This document shows, piece by piece, positions 46,313-56,527 of a stretch of DNA of 64,000 nucleotides. The stretch lies in assembly GCA_025558095.1 (NCBI GenBank), contig JAIVFI010000006.1:372001-436000 (forward strand), in the 5' to 3' direction. Within the stretch, counting starts at the first letter, position 1. Each line of letters opens with the position of its first letter. The stretch is from Hyaloraphidium curvatum. Taxonomy: Eukaryota > Monoblepharomycota > Hyaloraphidiomycetes > Hyaloraphidiales > Hyaloraphidiaceae. The notes under the pieces are model-generated. The model was not told the origin of the DNA. It searched no databases and saw only the letters and a program-made list of their open reading frames with translations. The translations under genes were made by a program, and so were the position numbers.

Positions 46313-49300
46313 ATGCTTCTGAGCGGGCCAGAAACCGCGGTTCGGCTCAAGCAGACCGGCAAGCTTGGCCCGGACGAGATTGCTGCTGTACTCGCAATTC
46401 ACCGAACGACGTATTTCCGTTGGATCCGCCGATGTGGGGCTCAGACCGTTCCGGACCATCCCCGCAAGGCCTTCCGCAAGGTGTCCGAGGAAATGGTCCG
46501 GCACGTAGTTGACGAGGCCAAAGCTCGCGTCCGCGTGACGCAAAGGGAGCTCGCTGCTGACCTGGCGGAAAAGTTTGGCGTTTTGGTGTCGCAGCAGCAT
46601 ATCTCGCGGCTGCTGAAGGCCAACAGGGTCACGAGGAAGAAGCTCACCATTAAGAGCGCCGAAGCCCTGAAACAACCCGAGCGGCACCGCATGTTCCACG
46701 AGAGGGTCACTTCCTTTGATGTGGGGCGCCTAGGTGCCTTGGACGAGTCCTCATTCCAACTCAACGATCCGGGGCGCTTCGGCTACTCGGAGAAGGGGAC
46801 TCCCGCCGTCGTATACCTGCCAGGGAACCGGGGCCCCAAGGTGACCCTTTGCCTCGCCATCTCACCCACTCCGCGACCCGGTAATCACACTGGAAACGTG
46901 ATCTCGTACCAGATCTACAGCGGCAACATGAACACCGAGAGGTTCTGTGCTTTTCTCAAGACTATTCGCGCCGGGGCTTGTGGGTCCGAGTCCCTGGGCG
47001 TTATCCTGGACAATGCGGGTTTCCACGGCTCTCCTCTGCGGGCAAGGAAGACCACGGACGGCACGGCAATAATAAAGAACCTCTCAGGCAAGTCGTTCCT
47101 TGCGGTCCAGGCCGTAGCAAAGGCCAACAATCTGAGCCTCATCTACCTGCGACCGAGATCGCCGGAATTTAACCCGACCGAGTACGTGTTTGCCACGATC
47201 AAGAACCTCGTGAGGCGGGACTGCCCCAGGACGGTGCCGGATCTCGTCCGGTCCATCGAGAGGGCCATTCAAATCGTCGGCCACGGCGATCTGATGGCGA
47301 CGTTCCGGCACTGCTTGAAGCTAAGCGAGGCTGAGTTTGTGCGCATCGCGGAATCCGCGTCCGCCGGCAAATGTGTGGCGCGGAAGGTCACACTACAAGG
47401 TCAGATCTCTGCCTTTGCTTCTCCGGCTCCTCAGACGTGCCCTTCCGCGATGGAGGGCGCAGCAGCGACCCAGACCGAAGCAAACGCGGCCGAGCGGCTC
47501 GCTGAAGAGGTGGACTGCCATGACGGTTGCGCATCGGGCATGCAGACCGCGCTGACTCACGACAACGCCCACTCCGAGCAGGCTCGCAACCTCGGCGTCG
47601 CCCACATCAACCCGCACCAAAAGCACACTTTGCTGATCCTGAGGGAAGTTCTCCACGTCGATGGTTCGGCGAGGGAATTCTTTGGGCCGTGGAACGACTT
47701 CACGGACTCCGCTCAAAGGACCGCGGGCTTCGACGCTGCGGACGTCCTCGGGGGCCTCTCCAACCTCGGTGAAGCTCCTTTCGAGTTCATCTGTCAGCGG
47801 GTGGCATCGGGTCGGGGGTACAAGCTGGAGCGCGAGCTTTTCGTCGCGCGCCTCCGGAACATCGTCGCCCGGCGGCGCCGGGTCGCCCCCAGTCTGATCG
47901 GACCAGACGCACCGGCACCCCCCTTTTTCCGCCCCGCGGACGATGGCGCGGATCTGGGACCGCCGTCAGCCCCCGACGTCTCCATCTCCCAGCTGGATAA
48001 CCTCGCCCGCTATGCCGACGTCCCACCGGAACTTAACGTCTCGTTCAAGAAAGCCAGCCGCGCCGCGTTGAAACAGCTGTTTCCGCTCTCAGCCCTTGCA
48101 AACGACACCGTGCTGGACGAGAGGTTCGCCATCCTCCTATCGGGCCTTGTACGAAACGGTCGTGGACCAGAATGGCTACGTGCGCTCGCTGTTTCTCTCT
48201 GGGGACAGCTCGGCCCGGCCGGGAGGGCACGCATGGACAGCTTCGAAACATCCGAGACAGCACGTCGTGCTCTGCATTATGTTCACCAGCCCATTTCGAA
48301 GGTCTGTCGGTTGGAGTACCTCGAACGCGCGGCTTCGACCGAGTCTCTGCCAAGGAACCTTAGGCAGATACTGGAGGAAGCGTGCCGCACGCTGAAGGAC
48401 CAGCAGGGCCGCTCGCTTTTTGATGCGTCGCCCGGCCTGGAGTACTTCCTTGCTTCGCTCTCCCTCCCGCAGCGATGCAAGATAGTCATGGCGGCGCGTT
48501 TGCCGGATAGTGTGGCGAGTCGCAATGCGGAAGGGCGCAAGAGATTCTTCGATTGGGCGGTGTGGAACCCGATGGCGGCCAACGAGGAGGCCCTCGCCAT
48601 CGAGAATCCGGGTTCCGTTCCCGTGCTGGTGTGCAATCTCCTGTCGAGCAGCCCCGCAATCCCAAACTGATTTTTGCCCCGGCAGCTGCTTTCGTTCCCG
48701 GGCCTTTTCCAGATGAGCCCGGGCGTACCTGGACTGGATGCAGAGGGCGATAAGCTGCTGGCAACCCTGTTCCTGAAGGCGGAGCAGCTCGGGTGGGAAC
48801 ACTCTTCCATGGTGACGCTGCGGCTGCTGGAGTCGAGGCCCAAGATGCGCGATTTTACCCTGGACTTGTGCGGTATGCCCGCGCTGGTGCGCGGTAGCAA
48901 CCCCGAAGCACGGCAGGAGGCCGCGCGCACCGCGCTCGACGCCAAGCTCCACTTCCACGCGGAATCCGTTGGACTGCTGGACTTCGGCCGTATCCAGAAG
49001 CGGGATTGTCCGCTCTGTTCCTTCAGTGTGCAGGTGGAAGGCGAAGTCCCGGCGAAGGCTGGGCGGCGGCGCAAGGTCGCGGCGTCGGGGATGGTGGCTG
49101 ACGGAGCTGCGCGGGAGCGTGTCTATGACGCCGAGCTTCGGCTCCTCCACCACGTCAAGGGTGCGCACCTCACCTGCAGAGCGTGCCCGGGGAAGGGACA
49201 TCAGTTCGACCTCGAGAGTGAGTTCCGGCAGCATGTCGAGGAGAACCACCGTGGGGCGTGAGTTGCACCGCGCTTTCCATGCATGCCTGGGACCGATGCG

Positions 49301-52300
49301 AAGCTGACCGCCGCCGGGGACAGTTTGGTCGCCCCAAGGAATCTCACCACGTCGTTCGGCCAGTTCATTGCCAACGCACACTACATTGTCCCGTTCGCGT
49401 CGACAAACCTCAAAGCCAACATTCCTACGGGCCTCGGCGGCTCGTCCTGCCCTTTCTGTTTCGCCGGTGGCGGGAGGCACCGGCAGGAGTGCTCTCCGAA
49501 GCGGCGGTGGGTCGCGCTCAACGGCTTCCTCGCACTTGGCGACCCCCAGCACGAGCGATACAAGACGATGACGGAGCTGGCCGTCGAGTGGTTCCCGGCG
49601 GCCGAGGTGTGCCACCCATGGGCGCGGGGCCCGTACGAGCAAGTCGGGCCCCTCATCACCAAGGCCTGCACCCTCGCCGCCATCTTATTCAAGATCATCT
49701 GGACCAAGATCTTGTTGCAGATCCACAACAAAGAGCTCCCGGACCAAGACGGATCCGTCACGCAGGACATGCTCGCCAGCTTTCCCCCGTCTTACGTCGC
49801 AAAGATTGCCATCCACGCCGTGCTTGGTGCCGGCCAGATGTCCGCCGCTGTTGGAACCCGCCGCGCGGGAAAGCAGAAGTCGGCCGGGCTCGGTGCTGGG
49901 GCGAGATACTCGGGCCATTCGGGGGCGCCAGGAGTGGAGCAGCTTGTGGACGGCGGTCCGGACCTCGGAGCCAACGACGACGATCGAGACGAGGTGCTCG
50001 AGGACGTTGACTTCGAGGACGATGACGACGCGATGGCCGAGGACCAGGCCGGCGCCAAGATCTTGGCCGACTTCTTGCACGGCGAGCTGGATCAGATTGA
50101 GGACGAGGACTTGGTTACGGCTGAGGACACCCCCGATCTCTCGCAGGTTGCTGATCAGGGCGCACCGTCCGTTCTCACCGTCGCGGAGCACAACGCAGCG
50201 GCAAAGCTTGTCCGCAAGGCGGCCGTTGCTGCGTTTGCAGAGGCGCGGGAACTTGTGGGCGAGACGTACGACAAGCTCAGGCCGCTTTTCGTGCAGGGAC
50301 CTTTGCTCCGCTATGCCGAGCAGGTCGCTTTCAACCGAGCTCGAAGCGTGCCGCAGCGGCTGCTGACTGCGCTCAAGGTTCTCATCCGTCGCTTCCTACG
50401 CGGGGAGGTGAACGCGGGCGTCGGCCGGAGGCGGATTGGCCCGATCCTCAGCTACGCTCTGGCAAAGCTCGGATATGGGGACGACGACTTCTCCAATTTC
50501 CCGTTCGAAAGCGCATTTGGCTGTGGTCTCGCCGAGGCCACGGAGCTCAGGGTCGGGCTGGGGAGGCTCCTCCGGCCGTTCAGAGGCTTGCAGCTGAACC
50601 GGATCGTTGACCTCCGGGATTCAAAACAGAAGCCGCCGGTGCCGGCAACCGTTTCGCAGCGGAGGGTTATCGCTCGGGTCCTGCAGGACAAGCAGGCGGG
50701 CAACCCCGTGGCGGCCGCGGTGCGAACCGTGAACCTGCCGAAGGGCAAGCCGCGCGGAAAGGTCGACGCGGAAACGGAGGCGGTGCGCAGCTACCTCCAG
50801 AACATTTGGGAGACGCTGCCGCGGGCCTCACCTGCGGAGAAGGCTGACTTGCGAAAGGTGGAGCTGCAGGAGCTGAGGGACTGGGTGGTTGCAAACCGTC
50901 TACAGCTTCGGAGCATCCCCTTCCGCTACCCGGCCGTGACCACGGCAACGATTCGGTCGACAGAGCAGAAACCCAAGTTCTGGGTCCCCGAGCACGCCGA
51001 GGACATGAACGAGGCGGCGGCGGCGGCATTGGTGGGGCAGAACCGGCCCCACTGGGAAAGCGAGAAGCTTCTGGTGGCGCGGATGAGCGAGTATGACCTC
51101 GACAAGTGTCGTTCATCCACGAACCCCGCGGACGAAGCCTTCGGCTTCCAGATGTGCTTCATCGCCCTGCACGAGCTCGAAAAGCAGGACGAGGCGCTGA
51201 AGAAGAGGGCCGCGTCCGCGGCTGCTGCACTGCCGGAACCTGGAACGGCGCGGAGGACGAGCACCGCCAGGGACCCCGATTCAACCCCAACTTTCCCAAC
51301 CATTTCAACTGCTCCGGTCAAGGACAGGGAGGCTTCGAACAAGACCAGGAGGGCCCGCAACACGTGGCGGCCGCACCGCGTCGAGAAGCGGCATTACAGC
51401 AAGAATGGCTCCCCGAAGCGATGGCACGGGTTCGTCGTGAGCTTCCGTAAGCGCCGACCGCAGCCGGGGCCCGAGGGACTCGCCAAGAAGGAGACCATGG
51501 AGACGAAGCGGCGGGAGCGCAAGGCGGCCGCCGCCGCCGCGATGGCGGGGCTTGGCGCCGCCCAGACCGGCAAGGAAAAGGCAGCCTCGTGGGCGCGGCG
51601 GAAGCTTCGGGCTGCGGTCGCCGAAATCAGCTTGTCCCCCGTGACCGTCTACATCTCGGCCTCGGATCTGCCCGAGTTTTTGTCCAAGCTGGGCGTGGAG
51701 GTCGCGCCTGGCATCGACACCTCGCGCGTTGACTCGGACTACCTATTCGGCCACCTGCTCAACGGCGGCAACCAACTCGTCAACGAGGACCGGCTCTTCC
51801 GCCTCCGTCAGCAGGGCAAAGTCTCGGCCAGGGGCCATGCCGCCGCCACGCAGCCCATCTATCGTCGCACCGCGGACGTTCTGAGGTACTCCGGCGTCCG
51901 GGGCATCTATCATTGCGGCAGCACCCTGGGCATTCTTAACGAAGAAGTCTCCTTCGTGGAAAAGGTCTCGTTCCAGCAGTCGCAGCAGCAGGAGCGGCAA
52001 AACACGACACAGGACGTCGAGCCGCCAAAGCGCGCAGCGCATTCGCCAGCAGCCGCGCCGGCTCCTCCTGTTCAAACTCGGCCCACCGTCTCCGTTCCCG
52101 CCGCAGCTCATGTGCCCGCCGGTCTTGCTGCTTTCGAAGTGGATGTTTCGTTCCCTCGCGATGTTCCGATGGATCCCTACCCGCCGCTCTACACCGGTCC
52201 ATGGCTGCCAAACGGCGATCCGGACCCGCCGTGCGACATGGCTGTCTTCGATGGTGGGCATTTTGCTCAGTGACGCACGGGTTCGGAGGCTGATCGGATC

Positions 52301-54685
52301 CTCACTTTTCCAGGCCAGAATCGGATTTGGCATGGGGGCATGGTCTACTACCTGCAGGCGACGGCCCAAGGGGACGAATCGGTCCCGATGGATTGGGAGC
52401 CCTCTTATTGTGCCAGCAGCAACCTTAACTTCACCACCATGCCTTCCGAGCCTCCGGCGGACTGCGGCATCCCCGCCGCGGTCCCGCCGGAACCCCCGCC
52501 CTTTTTCTCCTTCGTCGAACCACCAGCCTCGACTTCTCTCCCTGCCTCCATTCCCCCGGAACCGCCCCCGCATTGGGTGCACGACCCGTGCTCGTGCTGT
52601 CAAGATGCCGCCTGCAAGGCCGTGGACTGTGCGCCCAACGTGTTCGCGCCCCTGAGCTCGGGGCACAACGACCCTCCCTGCGCGACTGTCTCGCCCGGTG
52701 ACTCGGTGCCCGAGACTTCTGTGCATCCATGCGCGGCCCTTCCTTTCCCCGACTTCTCGCCGCCACTTCCTTCCCCCTTCCTTTCTTGCTTCCCTCCCGA
52801 AGTCGTCGTTTGCGCGGTCGAACCGTCGCCGCCGACGGTAACGGTCGAGGGCAAGTTCGCTGCCCCCGTACCTCCTCAGCTGGCCCCGACCCCGGTTCCG
52901 CTCCCGCCGCGTTCTGCCGAGCCGTTGCCGCGGCCCCCGGTCGACTTCAAGACTGGCATTCCCGTCTACTACCTCAGCCGCCCTGACCATGTGTCCGTGC
53001 TGGCACCCAATCTCCTGCACATGCCGACGCAGGCGGAAATGTTCGAGCGGGCCGAGCGCGGCGAGCCAGTGGAGGGCTGGGTCGTCGACGTGGATCCGAA
53101 TCGCTGGTTTCTGGCTGTTGCCAACCGCCGCGTCGACGTGCGGCTCGTTGCCAAGAGCCTGAACCCCGGGCCGAACGGACGCTACGACTTCGCCAACAGT
53201 CATCTGCCGGGGACAACGGAGCGCATCACCGTGACCAATGCCGACGGCACCAAGTCGCACTACGTGCCGAAGCGGGCGAACCCGTCCAAGGCCGACGGTT
53301 CCGTCAGCTTCGGGAGGATCGTCGGCTTCCACCTAGAGCACTCCTGCTCCGATACTAAGCGGATCGCAAGGTCTTTCGGTCCGTCGCCGCCTGCCGCTGG
53401 AGCGTGCAGACACCACCCGCTCTGGGAGCCCAAGATCTCGGAGTTCAAGCCGCCGGCGCCCGATTCGCGCCCCAACGACGCTGCAAAGGCGGAGAAGCAC
53501 GCTCGGCGCAACGTCGAACTGTTCCCGACCCCTGGCGGCTGCACGGACGAGTTTGGTGCCAAGCTGTGGGGCGAGGTCGCTGGTGCCGGCCGTGCGGGGA
53601 CCCCGGCGCTGCCGGAGCTCATCCTCGGTGTTCCGGCCAAGCTCGACCGCCGCCTGTGCGGCTACGACAAGGCGGCCGCGCGTCTGAATGCCACCAAGCG
53701 GACCACCATGCTGGACGTCAACGATTGCGAGGGCAACCCTGTGCAGAAGTCTCTCCACGATTTCGAGCGCGACCTGCCCTCTCAACGCACAACGAACAGT
53801 GCAGCCTTCTCGGACTACACGAGGGCGCTGCTGCCACAACTCGACCGCATCCTGGACGTCTACTGTTCCGGAGAACGGAGGTGGGCAAGCCAATCCCTGT
53901 GGCAACGACTTCGCTCACGCATCCTGCAGCCTGGATCGTGTGCGCACGATTCGCCGGCGCCGCGAGGTCCTCAGCTGGATCTGTCGCGACATGTGTCGCA
54001 ACCCGTATTCGGGCAAGTACGATCCACAGACGACCATCGCATACGGCGCCGCGCGATTCGGCCATGCGAGCAAGGGCGGCCCGGCCTCCCGGATCGTTCG
54101 CTTCAGGGCGGAGCTGGCCAAGGCCGGGATCATGGTCTTGGTCAACGAGTACCTCACGTCCCAAATGTGCAGCTGGTGCGGCAGCCGCCGTGATCATCCG
54201 ACTCGCCTGACGTCCTTTCCAGCTGCAAGACCACCTATGTCGTCGGAATCCGGAACCCCGGCTCCAAGGGCGAGGTGCGCGGGGTGAAATACTGTCCCCT
54301 CTGCCGCCGCTTCTGGATGCGCGACGTGAACAGTGTGCACTCCATGGAGCACCTCTTCTGGTTCGGCCTCATCACCGGAGGGGAGCGCCCCTGGCCGTTC
54401 AGGCCGGACACCAGGAAGCCGAAGCCGCAGCCCAAGCTCCGAGCTGGGACTGGTGCAGCGCCGCGCAAGTCCGCGGGTGAGCGCGCTCGCATTCGCGACG
54501 GTCATCCCGAGCGTCATCCCGAGCTGATCCGGGAGCTCCAGGTGCCGCCACAGGCCGCAAGCGTACGGCCGCAAGCGCCGCGAATGGGTCGGTCAAGAAG
54601 CTCAAGCCGGCAAGCTGACCTGGCCGCGGAAACAGTTACAAGTTGGCGTGCCATGCACCGCGTGGGCGCCATTGCATTTGCTTGA
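46313..54685 (+). CDS. Fusion of IS630/Tc1-type DDE transposase with a Fanzor (TnpB-like) RNA-guided nuclease
   Basis: Six exons splice into one 2697-residue frame: 46313-48628, 48686-49257, 49324-52253, 52314-53880, 53930-54175 and 54223-54685. Introns are 57, 66, 60, 49 and 47 nt, all GT...AG with matching phases. Residues 1-345 form a transposase: helix-turn-helix (IAAVLAIHRTTYFRWIRR), then catalytic D144 (GALDESSFQ), D233 (VILDNAGFHGS) and E290 (RSPEFNPTEYVFATIKN). The middle is unrecognised but has Cys/His pairs (CPLC...CRAC...H) near residues 870-960 and a Pro-rich linker. The C-terminus is Fanzor-like: RuvC-I D2200 (GWVVDVDPNRWFLAVA), TIAYGAARFGHASKGG, the relocated glutamate E2535 in LVNEYLTSQMC, a CxxC...CPLC zinc finger, and RuvC-III D2578 (MRDVNSV). 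Whether one polypeptide is made, or two from separate transcripts, is untested. Confidence 0.8.
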
Positions 54686-54742
54686 TCGAGGTGGAGTCCG
54701 TCAGGGACCGCCTTTTATTCGCAGGCTCGATGATGAACATTG

Positions 54743-54786
54743 CTGCTAGGCCGCAAAGGATTGCGGCACAGTGGGCACAGTAGCAG
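54743..54786 (+). ncRNA. Candidate Fanzor guide-RNA scaffold hairpin
   Basis: 58 bp after the Fanzor stop codon lies a nested inverted repeat: outer arms CTGCTA (54743-54748) and TAGCAG (54781-54786), and a perfect inner hairpin CCGCAA-AGGA-TTGCGG (54751-54766). Fanzor and TnpB guide RNAs are normally encoded at the 3' end of the nuclease gene and extend to the element end. The position fits, but short hairpins arise by chance in GC-rich DNA and no expression evidence is available. Confidence 0.25.
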
Positions 54787-54834
54787 TTTCTGAGAGTGTA
54801 GCTAACAGCAGCCTCGTGAGCAACATTCGACGCG

Positions 54835-56439
54835 ATGGACCCCGGCTACGAGGTCCGTGATCTTGGGGGCGTGCTGGGGCGCGCGATGTTCGCGACCAGG
54901 CCGTTCGCGGTCGGCCAGCTCATCTTCCGGGAGGCACCGCTCCTCGTTGTGCCCCGGTTCCGGGATGGCTCCCTCGATGTCCCACCTAAGCTGGCCAAGA
55001 TCGTGTCGGCGGTGGCGGCTATGAATTCGGACGTCGATCTCCCCGTCGAGCTCACGGTCAACATCCTGGTCTTGGTCGCGAGGCGCTCCGCCGAGCCGGA
55101 CGCGCAAGCCTTCCTCACAACACTCGACGATTTCGCGAGACCAGGGAAGAACCAAGCGCCGGAGTCGTGGCTGAACCCGATCACGGATCTCGTGGCCTCC
55201 AAGTGCAAGTCGTTCGTGCCCGAGATGTTCGCCGCGCTTTCCGAGCGCCAAATTTCGGACTGTCTGCTCAGTTGTGCGACCAACGCCCACTCGTTTGAGA
55301 CCGACGAGGGCCCTTACGTCGGGCTCTACAGCATGGGCTCTAAGCTTGCCCACAGCTGCGTCCCGAACACATTGCAGGTGTTTGAAGCAAACGACATCCT
55401 GCACTACGCTCTTCGGAGCATCTCGCCCGGAGACATGATTGCGATCAACTATGGCTTTGCCGAGGACATTCGTTCCGTGTTTCCCACGCCGCTTCGGCGT
55501 GCGCGCCTTTCGGTCTCCAAGTTCTTTCACTGCGAGTGCCTTCGGTGCACCGCCCCCGATACCAACCGGATGTTCCGTTGTCCGAAGTGCGACGAAGCTG
55601 CGGTCGCACAGTGGGACTTCGCTGAGGAGGAGGAATCTGCCGAGCAGGAGGCGGCAATTGACTCGACATCTGGGTCGGCGGAGCAGGAAACGGAAACCGC
55701 TGATCCTGCAACCTCTGTCGCGCGCTCCCAATCGCCGGGTTCTACAGACGTGGCTCAAGGAGGGAACAGTGAATCATTAGCTACGGACGGATCGTCTGGC
55801 GCGCCAGAGACTGCCGCACAAACAGCACCGGATGCCAGGCACCCGTACCGCTGCGAGAAGTGTGCCGCTGTTTTCGCGCCCGAAGCCATGCCGCTCGCCG
55901 AGGAGCAAGAGTTGGCGGAGAGCTTGGCTCAAGTGTCTGATCTCCTGATGCAACCTTCGACCGACAGGGAGCAGTTGTACCACGCCATCGATGCAACATG
56001 CAAGACAGCACATGCGAAGCTGGGAGGCGAACACTGGGTGTCAGGTTGGAGCCTACTTTTGCTACTGAGCGACACCCGAGGTCGCCCAGTCAAGGGCAGA
56101 GCTCGGGCAACCGACGCCGCTTACAAAGCCAGGCGCAAAGAGCTGGCGCGCCAGTGGTTCGGTTGGGCAGCGCGACACGTTTCGCCGTACTTTCCCCACT
56201 ACTTTGCAAGGATGCTGTGCAGCGAAATCTCGGACGTCCTGGACGAAGCCTGCTGGCGCGAGGTTGTCGCGAGCGTGAACGACGCCGAGACATATCTCGA
56301 GCCGCAATTCCTCGGGCCCGTTTTCTCCGCGGAGCGACGGGAAGCCATCAAGGCAAAACTGGCAACGGCCCGGGCAGCAAATCAGGCTGCGTCGTCGCCG
56401 ACCCGGGCGAGTGCCAAGAACGAAAGGAAGAGGAGATAG
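54835..56439 (+). CDS. SET-domain protein (SMYD/SET5-like putative methyltransferase)
   Basis: This is a single-exon, 534-residue protein. The start MDPGYEVRDLGGVLGRAMFA leads straight into the SET N-terminal part (GRAMFATRPFAVGQLIFREA). The split SET domain closes with SKLAHSCVPNTLQVFEANDI (NH-type motif, here AHSCVPN), ISPGDMIAINYGFAED and a post-SET cysteine cluster (FFHCECLRC). Next is a CxxC pair (RCPKCDEAAVAQWDF), an acidic Ser/Glu linker and a second CxxC (RCEKCAAVFAPEAM), so a zinc site may be split across the linker. The C-terminus is helical, as in SMYD/SET5 proteins. A canonical MYND finger was not seen. Confidence 0.82.
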   Translation: MDPGYEVRDLGGVLGRAMFATRPFAVGQLIFREAPLLVVPRFRDGSLDVPPKLAKIVSAVAAMNSDVDLPVELTVNILVLVARRSAEPDAQAFLTTLDDFARPGKNQAPESWLNPITDLVASKCKSFVPEMFAALSERQISDCLLSCATNAHSFETDEGPYVGLYSMGSKLAHSCVPNTLQVFEANDILHYALRSISPGDMIAINYGFAEDIRSVFPTPLRRARLSVSKFFHCECLRCTAPDTNRMFRCPKCDEAAVAQWDFAEEEESAEQEAAIDSTSGSAEQETETADPATSVARSQSPGSTDVAQGGNSESLATDGSSGAPETAAQTAPDARHPYRCEKCAAVFAPEAMPLAEEQELAESLAQVSDLLMQPSTDREQLYHAIDATCKTAHAKLGGEHWVSGWSLLLLLSDTRGRPVKGRARATDAAYKARRKELARQWFGWAARHVSPYFPHYFARMLCSEISDVLDEACWREVVASVNDAETYLEPQFLGPVFSAERREAIKAKLATARAANQAASSPTRASAKNERKRR

Positions 56440-56527
56440 CGTCGTGCGTTGTGTATGGGAGTTACATCGCTGTTGCCGTTGCCATGGCGACCCACTCCTT
56501 CACTACTTCCTGTTCGATGCGCAACCA

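Larger units (their letters stand above)
46119..54834 (+). mobile_element. Candidate Fanzor-carrying IS630/Tc1-like element (ends not resolved)
   Basis: The coding content (transposase plus Fanzor) is that of a transposon, and it must fit between the eIF3h start (46118) and the SET-gene start (54835). No convincing terminal inverted repeat or TA target duplication was found by eye in the two flanks (46119-46312 and 54686-54834), so the coordinates given are outer limits. The frame is intact across all six exons, so the copy is either young or kept by selection. Confidence 0.5.

Noticed and set aside
47396-47440. Possible intron ending the transposase (GTCAGA...CTCCTCAG)
   Set aside because: It would be only about 35 nt, shorter than any well-supported intron here, and the frame is already open without it.
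49283-49323. ATG at 49283 as a separate Fanzor start
   Set aside because: It lies inside a well-formed 66-nt intron (GTGAGT...GGGACAG) that joins two coding exons in phase. It cannot be fully excluded as an alternative start.
51743-53332. 529-codon minus-strand ORF opposite the Fanzor gene
   Set aside because: Lies antisense across a splice junction of the Fanzor frame and has an Arg/Gly-rich shadow composition with no motif.
46204-54616. 10-bp inverted match AGCTTGCCGG (46204-46213) / CCGGCAAGCT (54607-54616) as possible transposon TIRs
   Set aside because: The right copy lies inside the coding exon, similarity stops at 10 bp and there is no flanking TA duplication, so chance is likely.
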